Assembly: GCA_001282665.1 (NCBI GenBank) | Contig: LN874948.1 | Location: 1,000,213 to 1,064,212 of the forward strand | Reading direction: 5' to 3' | Source of the DNA: Clostridiales bacterium mt11 | Lineage (GTDB): Bacteria > Bacillota > Clostridia > Tissierellales > Tepidimicrobiaceae | DNA length: 64,000 bases | The notes under the pieces: model-generated | The model's database searches: none | Seen by the model: the letters and a program-made list of their open reading frames with translations, nothing else | What the model was told of the DNA's origin: nothing | Program-made: the position numbers and the translations under genes | In this document: positions 44,028 to 53,122 of the stretch, in pieces | Numbering within the stretch: the stretch's first letter is position 1 | How the letters are laid out: the number at the start of each line of letters is the position of its first letter

Positions 44028-45155
44028 CTATTTAAAAACTTCTCTAATTTCTCCGTTTTTTACAATATATTTAGTCTTTATAATTAACTCAGTTCTTCCT
44101 ACATTGCCTTCAGAATCAGTATATTCTCTTTCTTCTTCAGCCATTTTGAACACGGTTAAATCTCCTATGTATCCTTCTTTTAACATTCCCATATTTAATA
44201 GTTTGAAATTATGTGAAGGAGCATAGGTTACACAATTTATACATTCTTCAACATTCATGCCTGATATAAGCATCTTATTTACAGTCGTCTCCAAACTATA
44301 AACAGGTCCCTTATAGTTGTCCACATATATATCCGTACTTATGATATCTGGCTTCATTCCATTTTCAATTGTACATTTAGCGGTATTGAAATTGAAACTA
44401 GATGTTCCATGACCTACATCAAACAATACCCCTCTATCTCTTGCCTTTAAAAAAGATTCTTTTATATTTCCTGACTTATCTAATATTCCATTTGGTTTTC
44501 CATGAAAGGTATGAGTTATTACATCACCTTTTCCCAATAGGCTAAGTACATCGTCTATTTTAGGTGGCTCATTTCCTATATGCACAACTAATGGGATATT
44601 TAACTCACTAGCAACCTTTTTAGCCATTTCAATAGGCTTTATGCCTAACTCTCCTACTGTACTGGCACTAGCCCTCGCCTTTATACCCTTTATATATTCC
44701 TTGTTTTTAAAATAGACTTCCTTTACCTCATTTAAGTCTATATTATCTAAATCAGCTAATTCGTATCTAGGCTTCTCCAATCCAGTTCTAGCTATATTCA
44801 GCAGAGAATACACACTGGTATCACTTTTTGATATAACCTTTTCATAAAAATCATCAAAGTTTTCAGGCCCGGCACTTCCTGCATCAAATACCGTCGTAAC
44901 CCCATTATTCAATCCTATAATATCTGGGTCTATACCTAAAACAGTCTTTCCATAATAGACATGAGTGTGAATATCAATAAAACCTGATGAAATTATGTAG
45001 CCAGTTAAATCCACTTCTTGAGATACTGCTTCGTCCTTTAAGTCATCATCTATTCTCTTTATAAATCCATCCTCAATCAAAATATCTTTTTTGTCATATT
45101 TATATCCAGCCTTTGAATCCAAAAGCTCTCCACCAGTTAATAACAACCTATTCAT
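44028..45155 (-). CDS. Amidohydrolase/deacetylase family metallohydrolase (EF_0837-like)
   Basis: 375 residues of the amidohydrolase superfamily, dihydroorotase-like branch: SSGFIDIHTHVYYGK with metal histidines H63 and H65, VFDAGSAGP, a KARAS segment in which K is a candidate carboxylated lysine, VHIGNEPP, THTFHGK and DIISTDIYVDNY with the final aspartate. The specific subfamily co-occurs with the SelA-like enzyme and the aldolase. It would hydrolyse an amide (for instance N-acyl or carbamoyl) to free the amino group that the PLP enzyme then eliminates. This order (hydrolysis, ammonia loss, aldol cleavage) is an inference from gene content. Confidence 0.87.
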   Translation of the reverse strand: MNRLLLTGGELLDSKAGYKYDKKDILIEDGFIKRIDDDLKDEAVSQEVDLTGYIISSGFIDIHTHVYYGKTVLGIDPDIIGLNNGVTTVFDAGSAGPENFDDFYEKVISKSDTSVYSLLNIARTGLEKPRYELADLDNIDLNEVKEVYFKNKEYIKGIKARASASTVGELGIKPIEMAKKVASELNIPLVVHIGNEPPKIDDVLSLLGKGDVITHTFHGKPNGILDKSGNIKESFLKARDRGVLFDVGHGTSSFNFNTAKCTIENGMKPDIISTDIYVDNYKGPVYSLETTVNKMLISGMNVEECINCVTYAPSHNFKLLNMGMLKEGYIGDLTVFKMAEEEREYTDSEGNVGRTELIIKTKYIVKNGEIREVFK

Positions 45156-45169
45156 ATAAATCGTCTCCC

Positions 45170-47194
45170 TTAAATAAAATATCTACTTATAGCAATTATT
45201 TCACTCTCTGGAATTTGAATATTATATTTCCTTGATATAATATTCAAATGTTTATTAACAACTTCAAATACATCCTTGTATTCTTCCTTATATTTATCCG
45301 CATGAGATTCAGTGGCGAAATTACCCATCCTCCACCTAGGAATTGCCATTATAACATGAATAGCAACTCCCCAAATATTTGTCATAAACTTATTTAAGTC
45401 TATACTATCCTTTAATTCCTCTATCATTTGTCCAATATCGATGAGTATTAAAGCTATATCCTCTGCAAATTGTTCAAATGAACCAAATTCATCATAAGGA
45501 CTCCTATTATCAAAAGAACTCATGATGAAACTTACTATACATTCGAGTTCATTCCTTAAATCATTTTGTTTTTCAAATTCAACATATTTATTGGCTATAT
45601 TCATTATGGAATCTAAAATGTATTCTCCCCAGTTTCTATTCATATTTAATAGGGCAATCTCGTTACCATATATAAACTTCTTTATCTGCTCTATTTCCTT
45701 TTCTGTGACAAAAGGACTAATCCTAAATACTGGCTTTATGGATTCTGAAATGTGGACGGTACTTATTATTAAATCTACATCTTCCAAATCTATATTTCCA
45801 TCTTCAAGATCAAACACCGAAACCGTCTGTAAAATATTTAACTCAGGAATACTTCTATTTAAACTTACTTCAAGTACTTTAGCTATACCCTTTCCAGTAG
45901 TGCAAACCAATATAGCATTTTTTTTAGTGTCCTTTTTATACATTTCTATATGAGCTGCAACATGAAGGGTAATATAACCTATTTCATCATCTATTAGATG
46001 TATATTGGTAATATCTTTAAAAACTTGTCCCATTTCTTTTGACAGCTGATAATACTCAAAGTAATTAGTTTTAATTTGTGATAGTAGAGGATTATTGTTT
46101 GGAATTTTCAACTCATATTTCTTCAAAGTCAACTTCAGATGTGACAATAAATCTAATTTTAATCTTTCATAGCTTTCATCTGGCAGCCAAATCTTTTCTT
46201 TTAAATATAAGACCATTCCATCTACAGCTTTTAATAGATCAGTTCTAATATCATATATATTTTCATTGTGAAGATAATTAAGTTTTAAATTAGCAGATAT
46301 GAGATGAAAAGTGATATTAGCAACTTCTGCTTCTGGAATTTCAATGTCATATATTTTTTCTAGCTGATGGCTTATTTCTTTTGCAATAATATATTCTTTA
46401 TAACTTTCAATAAGTTTCATCTTTTCTTCCGATAAGCTTATTATCTTCTGATTATTTAAAAGTCTATCTACTGCTATAGCAATATGTACAACTAATGAAA
46501 CATAAGAACTATCGGGTATCCAAAAATCATATATATTTTTACTTGCTTTAATTGCAAGTTGAATGTCTTTTAAGTGTATATCTCCATTTACACTAAAAAC
46601 CTCTGATAAATTTTCAGATTTTCCTTTTAGATCCACGGTATTTAACATATCTAACAGTTCATCTTTGCCCATGTCCGATAATAGAATATAGGCTAAAAAC
46701 TTTCTGATACTTTCTTCATTTCCCTTAACCGTATATCCAATTCCAGGCTTTCCTTCAACTGCAATACCTTGGGAATTTAGCTCTTTTTGAACTTCCTTTA
46801 TATCTTCCAATATAGTGGTCTTACTAACATCTGTTTTTTCAGCTAAATATTCCGAGGTAACAGGAGTAGATTGCTTGAGTAATTCTAATACAATAACTTT
46901 CTTCCGTTCCTCTTTAGATAACACCTTTACACATGGATTGATAGGTTTTATTTGAGTTAATAGTTTTTCTTTTAAGGAATGACTACACTCAATCCAGATA
47001 CCTACCCTAGGTTTTCTAATTAAATCTATTCCCCTATTCTTTAACCACTCCTCCAAAGTTTGTAAGTCATATCTAACAGTTCTAATACTCACATTATATT
47101 TAATAGATAACTCCTTAGCAGTTAAAGGTTCTTTGGTATTTACTAGATCTAGCACAATATTTACTTGCCTATCTTTTAAAAGATACATAAACAT
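45170..47194 (-). CDS. Multi-PRD transcription activator with EIIB-like domain (MtlR/LicR class)
   Basis: 674 residues. Two N-terminal winged helix motifs (LTAKELSIKYNVSIRTVRYDL at 24-44 and PVTSEYLAEKTDVSKTTILEDI at 111-132), PRD1 (about 205-310, H237, H297), PRD2 (about 320-420, H352, H411) and an EIIB-like domain (424-510) with cysteine C431 in LVCTTGKGIAK. The C-terminus (about 575-674) looks like a third PRD (H613, RKYNIQIPESEIIAIS) rather than the usual EIIA domain, and it lacks the second histidine. Such regulators are controlled by PTS phosphorylation and activate transport operons. It is the first gene of the unassigned cluster and presumably its activator. It is not an RNA-binding antiterminator. 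Confidence 0.87.
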   Translation of the reverse strand: MFMYLLKDRQVNIVLDLVNTKEPLTAKELSIKYNVSIRTVRYDLQTLEEWLKNRGIDLIRKPRVGIWIECSHSLKEKLLTQIKPINPCVKVLSKEERKKVIVLELLKQSTPVTSEYLAEKTDVSKTTILEDIKEVQKELNSQGIAVEGKPGIGYTVKGNEESIRKFLAYILLSDMGKDELLDMLNTVDLKGKSENLSEVFSVNGDIHLKDIQLAIKASKNIYDFWIPDSSYVSLVVHIAIAVDRLLNNQKIISLSEEKMKLIESYKEYIIAKEISHQLEKIYDIEIPEAEVANITFHLISANLKLNYLHNENIYDIRTDLLKAVDGMVLYLKEKIWLPDESYERLKLDLLSHLKLTLKKYELKIPNNNPLLSQIKTNYFEYYQLSKEMGQVFKDITNIHLIDDEIGYITLHVAAHIEMYKKDTKKNAILVCTTGKGIAKVLEVSLNRSIPELNILQTVSVFDLEDGNIDLEDVDLIISTVHISESIKPVFRISPFVTEKEIEQIKKFIYGNEIALLNMNRNWGEYILDSIMNIANKYVEFEKQNDLRNELECIVSFIMSSFDNRSPYDEFGSFEQFAEDIALILIDIGQMIEELKDSIDLNKFMTNIWGVAIHVIMAIPRWRMGNFATESHADKYKEEYKDVFEVVNKHLNIISRKYNIQIPESEIIAISRYFI

Positions 47195-47350
47195 TTTCCT
47201 TTCTAATGTTGCAAGTTCTTGTGTATCACATTAAATATTTACAATTTATATTTATCTTTAAAATAATTATATAAGACATATACTTAGGTGTAAATTGCTT
47301 TTGTTTTCACATGAATTGGTGCAAAACTTTACTAACTAGATTAATATCAT
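47195..47350 (-). promoter_or_regulatory. Upstream region of the PRD regulator operon
   Basis: This AT-rich gap must hold the promoter of the cluster. I see TTGC-containing stretches but no GG-N10-GC pair and no TTATC-N5-GATAA palindrome. The cluster therefore does not seem to share the sigma-54 control of its neighbours on both sides. Confidence 0.4.
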
Positions 47351-47390
47351 AAAAACACCTCACAGATATTTCTACCTATGAGGTGTTTTT
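47351..47390. terminator. Terminator after the SorC regulator gene
   Basis: Inverted repeat AAAAACACCTCA / TGAGGTGTTTTT (47351-47362 with 47379-47390), with T-runs for either direction. It ends the mannose-family PTS operon. Confidence 0.85.
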
Positions 47391-47442
47391 CAGCAACTAA
47401 TATTCTAAATCCAACCCTTTTTAATAATACTTTCCATATATT

Positions 47443-48396
47443 TTACTTTTTATGGCTTTTAATAATATCAAATGCAGTATATTCGTCAGTTACTAAAATA
47501 TCTATCCAACCACCTTTTATGCAAGCTAAAATAGCCTGTACCTTGTGGGTTCCCGAAGCCACTGCCATTACTTTCTTAGCCTTTCTCAGTTGATATAAGC
47601 TTATAGCAACTACCGGATCATCAAAGTCCACTGGTCTTCCTAATGTGTCTATTAAGTTGACACATAAATCAGCAATTACCTTTTGACCAGTTTCTGCTTC
47701 TGCTTTTATTACTCGATCTCTATAATAGTTATTGTTTGATTGAAAAATAGCCCCTATACCCACCAATGACCAATCCAATCTATTCCATAAATCGAAGGAA
47801 GGCTTTAACTCAGGATCGGACAATATGGCATCTTTTGTAGCCCTATGTCCTAAATACACGGGAGAATAGACAAAATGGCAAATTCCACCTAAACTATATG
47901 CTGCTTTCATAGCCGTTTCATTTACTTGATAGATGGAGTCAATTCCCCCTAATCCACCAGTTAGTGGGACTGTTTCTATTCCTGTTCGTTTATTTCCCGA
48001 TAGATTATTTACCAGTCCATAGATAGAAGAGCCTCTCCCAATACCTATTATTTCATTATCACAAAGATTGGCTTCTAAATAACCTGCCGCTGCCTTATAC
48101 ACTCTATTTAAAGTTAATTCATGCTGAAATGAAGAGGGAACTACAATTACTTTAAGAGGTTTATCTTCCGAAGAAAATATCTCTTCCATTTCCAATGACA
48201 ATTCTTGGGCTTGGGTATTTGGATTGTTTACATTGATGGAAACAATACCTAAATCATGTGCATTGGATAATAGTTTTGAAATCATAGGTCTAGAATAATT
48301 TAACTTGTCAGCTATTTCCTGTTGAGTTTGTCCCATTTCATAGTAAAGTTCAGCTACTTGAACTATTATTTCTATCTCATCATCTATATTTGACAT
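47443..48396 (-). CDS. SorC/DeoR-type sugar-binding transcriptional regulator
   Basis: The start is the ATG at 48394-48396, nine bases behind GAGGGGG; a frame to 48405 begins inside that spacing. 317 residues. The N-terminal helix-turn-helix (MGQTQQEIADKLNYSRPMISKLL, about 21-43) and the larger sugar-phosphate-binding domain (IIGIGRGSSIYGLVNNL, SLVGIGAIF, ASGTHKVQAILACIKGGWIDILVTDEYTA) are typical of SorC-family regulators. Effectors are usually phosphorylated sugars. It is the last gene of the PTS operon, so it likely tunes that operon in response to the imported sugar, on top of the sigma-54 activation suggested by the promoter. Confidence 0.88.
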   Translation of the reverse strand: MSNIDDEIEIIVQVAELYYEMGQTQQEIADKLNYSRPMISKLLSNAHDLGIVSINVNNPNTQAQELSLEMEEIFSSEDKPLKVIVVPSSFQHELTLNRVYKAAAGYLEANLCDNEIIGIGRGSSIYGLVNNLSGNKRTGIETVPLTGGLGGIDSIYQVNETAMKAAYSLGGICHFVYSPVYLGHRATKDAILSDPELKPSFDLWNRLDWSLVGIGAIFQSNNNYYRDRVIKAEAETGQKVIADLCVNLIDTLGRPVDFDDPVVAISLYQLRKAKKVMAVASGTHKVQAILACIKGGWIDILVTDEYTAFDIIKSHKK

Positions 48397-48429
48397 TATT
48401 TCCATCCCCCTCTAATTAAATCATGTTAA

Positions 48430-48924
48430 TTATTTAGCTTTTCCCGCCAAAACATCTTCTAAAGAAACTCCCTTATTTGTAACAATTACTCTAAACTCTA
48501 TATTAACTCCTAAACTAGATAATTTCTTAAAAGTTTCTATTTCCTCTGGAGAAGCTTGTATATTCCTAAACAATGGTTTCCTGCCAGGTTTTGAACCCAT
48601 ACCTCCTACGTTTAAATGGGTTATATCTACGCCTGCTTCTACCAAAGCTAGTATTACCTCTGGAGTTTTGGCAAGAACAAGTACCTTTTCATTAGCTGAT
48701 TTTGGTTCTTCCTTTAAAAGTACTATACCATCTTCTATGGTATAAGCATTAACTTGAACCTTAGGTGGTGCTGCCATTTTAAGCAATTGTAACATAAATG
48801 GATCCTTTGCAACTAAATCATCTACTATTACAATACGATTTGCCAATGTTTGACGCATCCATCCCGTAACCACTTGACCATGGATTAAACGATCATCAAT
48901 TCTAGTGAAAACAATATCACGCAT
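48430..48924 (-). CDS. PTS mannose/fructose/sorbose family EIIB
   Basis: 164 residues, the full length of mannose-family IIB proteins. The phosphorylated histidine is in TRIDDRLIHGQVVTGW (H15), near the N-terminus as usual. It accepts phosphate from the separate IIA protein encoded next to it and hands it to the sugar bound in the IIC-IID channel. It sits between the IIA gene (15-base gap) and the SorC gene. Specificity (mannose, fructose, sorbose, galactosamine or others) is not readable from IIB. Confidence 0.92.
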   Translation of the reverse strand: MRDIVFTRIDDRLIHGQVVTGWMRQTLANRIVIVDDLVAKDPFMLQLLKMAAPPKVQVNAYTIEDGIVLLKEEPKSANEKVLVLAKTPEVILALVEAGVDITHLNVGGMGSKPGRKPLFRNIQASPEEIETFKKLSSLGVNIEFRVIVTNKGVSLEDVLAGKAK

Positions 48925-48939
48925 TTTTACGCCTCCTAT

Positions 48940-49338
48940 CTATTCACTTAATATATTACCATTATTTATCTCAAAAATGCCAGTATTCCCCATACTTATT
49001 GCTCCTGAAATCGATTCTTCAATGGTCATACCGTTCATACGACTACATATCATTTCCAAAAGCATAGGCAAATTAGCACCTGTTATACATTTACAGTTCC
49101 TGTCCTTCACTATAAAGGAAGCTATATTAGCTGGGGTACCTCCTTTAAGATCTGCCAATATAACAAATTCATCATAAGGATTTACAGCTTTATTAAGTTT
49201 TTCAAGATAAGTTTGGGGACTATCTATGGGCAGCAGCGGAACTGCTGCCATATTTTCCTGTTCTCCTAAAATCATCTCTGCTGCATTTGTAAGTCCAAGG
49301 GAAAATTCTCCATGCCCTACAACGATTATAGCAAACAT
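48940..49338 (-). CDS. PTS mannose/fructose/sorbose family EIIA
   Basis: 132 residues, one domain. The active-site histidine is H9 in IIVVGHGEFSLGL; the DLKGGTPANIA segment is the conserved second motif of the ManX/LevD IIA family. It takes phosphate from HPr. Being separate from IIB, as in sorbose- or levan-type systems, it is encoded after the dehydrogenase gene and before IIB. The start follows GGGGAGGTTGATGATGCT, with the ATG chosen at the conserved N-terminus. Confidence 0.92.
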   Translation of the reverse strand: MFAIIVVGHGEFSLGLTNAAEMILGEQENMAAVPLLPIDSPQTYLEKLNKAVNPYDEFVILADLKGGTPANIASFIVKDRNCKCITGANLPMLLEMICSRMNGMTIEESISGAISMGNTGIFEINNGNILSE

Positions 49339-49357
49339 AGCATCATCAACCTCCCCT

Positions 49358-50395
49358 TTACATAGTTACAACAATTCTATAACTCCCCGGCTCTATAGCC
49401 ATATCGAAAGCCTTAGAAATGTTTTCAAAAGGCACTGTAGTCCTTATAAAGTTACTTAAATCTATACGATTAGCATTTATTATGGAAACAGCCCTTGCAA
49501 AATCATATCTAGTAGGACTTATAGTTCCTACTAGGCGATACTCCTTATAATGCAAGTCATTTAAATCTATTGGAGTTTCTGCACCTTCTGGTTGATAATA
49601 AGAGGTGTATATTACCATATCCGCCCCACCAGATACATATTTAAATAAATTTGGAACAAGTTGAGGTGGACCAGCTGTAACGAATACACTATCGACTCCA
49701 TATCCATCTGTAATATTTCTTATGTCGGACTCCATATCCTTAGTTGGATCTATTACAAAATCAGCAAACTTTTCAGCTATTTTACGTCTTTCTTCATCTA
49801 CTTCAGATATTATTATCCTTGCACCACGCAGACGTAGAATTTCCGCATGGAGTAGTCCCATTATGCCAGCTCCAATAACTAGAACCGTATCTCCAAGCTG
49901 TACATCTGCTTTATCAACGCTTCCAATGCAGCAAGCAACTGGCTCAATAAGGGCAGAAGTGACCATATCCGCATCTTTACTCATTTTAAACACTTGATAA
50001 TCTGGAACTATAAGATATTCAGAAAATCCTCCCGGTCCTGCTGGACGTCCCGGTCTATGCAAGGAACGACTTTTTATACAACGGTTGTCCTCTCCTTTTC
50101 TACATGAAGGACATTGTCCACATCTATTCATACGGCAAACTACAACTTTGTCTCCTACTTTTGCTTCTGTAGCTGCAAGCTCTCCTATTTCCTCTACAAT
50201 TCCTACTACCTCATGTCCTGGATAGAAAGGATATGGATTGCCACGAGCCCCTTTATATATCCCTTGATCTGAAGTACAAATAGCACAAGCAGAAATTTTA
50301 ACCTTAACTTCATCAGGATACAGCTCTGGCATCTCCCAATCATTAATCTCTATATTGTTTGGTCCTTGTATTTTAGCAATTTTATATTTTTTCAT
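49358..50395 (-). CDS. Zinc-dependent alcohol/polyol dehydrogenase (sorbitol dehydrogenase-like)
   Basis: 345 residues of the medium-chain dehydrogenase family. Catalytic zinc ligands appear in CAICTSDQG and PGHEVVG, the structural zinc site in CGQCPSCRKGEDNRC, and the NAD(P) Rossmann motif in VLVIGAGIMGLLHAE. Relatives oxidise polyols or polyol phosphates to ketoses (sorbitol, galactitol-1-phosphate). Between PTS IIA and aldolase genes, it most likely oxidises the phosphorylated substrate delivered by the PTS before aldol cleavage. The specific polyol is unknown, and no sugar kinase is encoded in the operon. Confidence 0.87.
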   Translation of the reverse strand: MKKYKIAKIQGPNNIEINDWEMPELYPDEVKVKISACAICTSDQGIYKGARGNPYPFYPGHEVVGIVEEIGELAATEAKVGDKVVVCRMNRCGQCPSCRKGEDNRCIKSRSLHRPGRPAGPGGFSEYLIVPDYQVFKMSKDADMVTSALIEPVACCIGSVDKADVQLGDTVLVIGAGIMGLLHAEILRLRGARIIISEVDEERRKIAEKFADFVIDPTKDMESDIRNITDGYGVDSVFVTAGPPQLVPNLFKYVSGGADMVIYTSYYQPEGAETPIDLNDLHYKEYRLVGTISPTRYDFARAVSIINANRIDLSNFIRTTVPFENISKAFDMAIEPGSYRIVVTM

Positions 50396-50407
50396 TATAT
50401 TCCCTCC

Positions 50408-51253
50408 TTAAGCTCTACCCGATGCCCCTAACATCTTTATATAATTTCTTATTACAGGAATTGCTGCTTCATTAGCAGGTTTCCATATAGTTGCCGCCTT
50501 TAACTTTTCTAAAGGATTATGGTCTAATATCTCCTTAGTTTTTTCTATTATAGGTATTTGTATATCTGTAAAAACATTTACTTTTGCTATTCCTAATGCA
50601 GGAGTTTTTTCTACATTAGGTGTTCCAGAGGAACCATGTAATACTAATGGAATAGATACTTTACTGCTGATTTCTCTAAGCCTTTCTAAATCCAGCTTAG
50701 GTTCATAAGTATATCTGCCGTGAGCCGTACCTATTGCAACAGCTAAAGCATCTATATCTGTAAGTTCTACAAATCTAGCTGCTTCTTCTGGATCAGTATA
50801 AAACTTTCTATTATCCGTTTCATCATTAGCTCCTACTCCTACATGGCCTAATTCTGCCTCTACAGAAACTCCACAAGCATGAGCCATCTTTACGATTTCT
50901 CTAGTTTCTGCTACGTTTTCATCAAATGTTTTTTTAGAGGCATCTATCATAACAGAAGAAAATCCTGCTCGGATAGCCTGCATAAATGATTCAAATTCAT
51001 AGCCATGGTCTAAATGAAGTGCAACGGGAACTGCTGCATTTTTTGCAGCTACCTTAGCAATAGCGGCTATGTAATCTGCTCCATATAATTTAATGGTCTT
51101 TTCCCCAGCCTCTATTAGGCAAGGGGCATTTTCCTCTTCACATACTCCAACTACTGTTTGAATACTCTGCATATCGGTTATATTAAAAGCTGGTAGAGCA
51201 TAGCCTTCTTTTCTTGCCTTTACTAATAATGTCTTTGTACATGCTAAAGTCAT
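50408..51253 (-). CDS. Class II ketose-bisphosphate aldolase (GatY/KbaY/FbaA-like)
   Basis: The start is the ATG at 51251-51253 after AGAAGGAGGAATAAA. 281 residues. Zinc and substrate ligands are visible in ALHLDHGYEFESFMQAIRAGFSSVMIDAS, EAELGHVG, AIGTAHGRY and LVLHGSSGTPN. It is close in length to tagatose-bisphosphate aldolase GatY and to class II fructose-bisphosphate aldolases. It cleaves a ketose phosphate into dihydroxyacetone phosphate and an aldehyde. Together with the dehydrogenase this makes a short polyol or sugar catabolic route; without a kinase gene the substrate may be a monophosphate. Confidence 0.88.
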   Translation of the reverse strand: MTLACTKTLLVKARKEGYALPAFNITDMQSIQTVVGVCEEENAPCLIEAGEKTIKLYGADYIAAIAKVAAKNAAVPVALHLDHGYEFESFMQAIRAGFSSVMIDASKKTFDENVAETREIVKMAHACGVSVEAELGHVGVGANDETDNRKFYTDPEEAARFVELTDIDALAVAIGTAHGRYTYEPKLDLERLREISSKVSIPLVLHGSSGTPNVEKTPALGIAKVNVFTDIQIPIIEKTKEILDHNPLEKLKAATIWKPANEAAIPVIRNYIKMLGASGRA

Positions 51254-51291
51254 TTTATTCCTCCTTCTCAATTTGAATATTAATATAATAA

Positions 51292-51322
51292 TTTCTGAAG
51301 CAGTAAAACACTGCCTCAGAAA
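51292..51322 (-). terminator. Intra-operon hairpin between PTS IID and aldolase genes
   Basis: Stem TTTCTGAAGCAGT / ACTGCCTCAGAAA with one mismatch and a 5-base loop, directly after the IID gene. It could attenuate the downstream genes or protect the IIC-IID transcript end, as seen in some PTS operons. Confidence 0.55.
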
Positions 51323-51329
51323 AAATATT

Positions 51330-52163
51330 TTAGATTATACCAAAGGAACCTAAAAGTATACCAACTATAAATATTATTAAAATCAACTTGCCAATGCCTA
51401 CTTGTTTACGTAATGCCTTCCAACAGCCTATAACCAAAAGTAAAGGTAAAAGGTTTGGTGCAATTTTGTCCAGTATATCAGCTTGTATACTTAGTGGTTG
51501 TCCAACTGAAAGGGGAACCTCATATTGAACTGTAAAGTTAATATAACTAGCAGTTAAAGTTCCTGCTGCTAATAAACCAACCATACTTGCCCCTTCTGTT
51601 ACTTTGGTTAACAAGCCAGTTTCCATAAGCTTAGATAATAGAGGACGACCTTCTTTATAGGACTTTTTAAACCACCAATAGTCCAACGGATATGAAATTC
51701 CTAGTGCTAGTATTGTAAACAATATTGGTCCCATAACACTGCCTTGAAGTCCTAACCCAATTCCTATTGACAATAATATTGGAAAAATAGTAGCTTGAAA
51801 AATAGAATCTCCTAAACCTGCAAGAGGTCCCATAAGGGAAATTTTAACTGCATTTATGGTTTCGCTCTCTATTTCAGCTCCATTTGCTTTTTGTTCTTCC
51901 ATAGCAGCTGTAATACCTAATATTATTGAACCTGTAGTAGCATTTGTATTAAAGAAAGTTAAATGTCTCTTATACGCTTCAACTCTATCCTCTTTTTTAG
52001 AATAAAGTTTCTTTATGGCAGGTGAAATAGCATGACAAAATCCAACCCCTTGCATCCTTTCAAAATTTACCATACCATTTAAAAAGCATACCCATCTTGC
52101 CCACATTCCGAGGAGATCGCGATCATTTAAAGTTACTTGTGTACTGTTATTTTCCTTACTCAA
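51330..52163 (-). CDS. PTS mannose/fructose/sorbose family EIID
   Basis: 277 residues. IID signatures are LLGMWARWVCFLNGMVNFERMQGVGFCHAISP near the start and FFNTNATTGSIILGITAAMEE, followed by SLMGPLAGLGDSIFQATIFPILLSIGIGLG. IID is found only in the mannose family and forms the translocation channel with IIC. Its start overlaps the end of the IIC gene by 8 bases, which indicates coupled translation in fixed proportion. The protein ends in hydrophobic helices anchored in the membrane. Confidence 0.93.
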   Translation of the reverse strand: MSKENNSTQVTLNDRDLLGMWARWVCFLNGMVNFERMQGVGFCHAISPAIKKLYSKKEDRVEAYKRHLTFFNTNATTGSIILGITAAMEEQKANGAEIESETINAVKISLMGPLAGLGDSIFQATIFPILLSIGIGLGLQGSVMGPILFTILALGISYPLDYWWFKKSYKEGRPLLSKLMETGLLTKVTEGASMVGLLAAGTLTASYINFTVQYEVPLSVGQPLSIQADILDKIAPNLLPLLLVIGCWKALRKQVGIGKLILIIFIVGILLGSFGII

Positions 52164-52917
52164 GACTACCCACCTCCGATTCTTTAGGTCTATAAATCAT
52201 AAATGCTGCACATATGCCCATACCTACTACTGCCAATATATCTAATCCTAAAAATGCCGCTAATATAAAACCAACAAAGAACATTGGCAACATTGCCAAG
52301 CTAGTCGCCGTCATATAATGTAGTAACATGGCATATCCTACAGCTGGCAAAAGTTTGCCCGTTGCTTGTAAACCTGCGATTAATTGAGCTGGTAAAAATC
52401 CAAGAACTGCATCTACTGCCTCTGGTCCATAATAAACGGCTAAAAATGTTGCAAGTCCTGGATATATAAGAGCAAATAAAGTAGGTGGAAGAACATTTAC
52501 TCTGGCAATTCCTTTTGGATTATCTTCTTCAGCATATTTATCTGCCCTATGAGCTAAAATAGCAAAAAATGATTGCTTCAACGTTCTAAAAGAAGCTCCT
52601 ATTAAAGCAATAGGTATAATAACAGCAAGAGCCATTTCAGGTGTCATATCAGCTAATATTCCTAAAGCACTGCCGAGAACCCCGGCAATTCTAGTATCTG
52701 CAGGTGTTTGATCCCCAACTACTATTACTCCTATATACACAGCATTAATAGTTGCACCAATTATTGTTCCCTTTACAGGATCACCTAATATAAGACCAAC
52801 GATAAATCCAGATACTAGCGGTCGTCCAAAAGCAAAAAAACGAGTATTGAAAGTTAAAGGACTTTCAATCCAAAATGCATAAAGAGCCACTAATAAAGCT
52901 TTAATAAACATTTTCAT
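52156..52917 (-). CDS. PTS mannose/fructose/sorbose family EIIC
   Basis: 253 residues, polytopic. The conserved IIC motifs are visible: ESPLTFNTRFFAFGRPLVSGFIVGLILGD near the N-terminus and INAVYIGVIVVGDQTPADTRIAGVLGSA. It starts behind AAAGATGGAGGGATGAAA and is the first gene of the operon IIC-IID-aldolase-dehydrogenase-IIA-IIB-SorC. A sigma-54 promoter lies about 205 bases upstream, and beyond it the palindrome array adjoining the enhancer-binding protein gene. Many mannose-type PTS operons in Firmicutes are sigma-54 dependent, but usually through LevR, which is not present here. Confidence 0.93.
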   Translation of the reverse strand: MKMFIKALLVALYAFWIESPLTFNTRFFAFGRPLVSGFIVGLILGDPVKGTIIGATINAVYIGVIVVGDQTPADTRIAGVLGSALGILADMTPEMALAVIIPIALIGASFRTLKQSFFAILAHRADKYAEEDNPKGIARVNVLPPTLFALIYPGLATFLAVYYGPEAVDAVLGFLPAQLIAGLQATGKLLPAVGYAMLLHYMTATSLAMLPMFFVGFILAAFLGLDILAVVGMGICAAFMIYRPKESEVGSLE

Positions 52918-53122
52918 CCCTCCATCTTTTATAGTTTATTTTATAAGTTCCTCTAACTGCCCTCCCTCATAGTTGAATTAATTTTATATATCCCTACCCT
53001 CCTTTGTATTTTTGTAGAAAATTTTATTTTAATAATATTTGTCATGACATTTGTTCGTGTAGGGTATCTCTTTATAATCTATTTAGTTTTAAAAAGTAAA
53101 TCGTTTGCCTATTTTTTATATT

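Noticed and set aside
47195..47350. Sigma-54 promoter before the PRD regulator
   Set aside because: TTGCA-like words occur, but no GG is found 10 bases upstream of the GC in either orientation.
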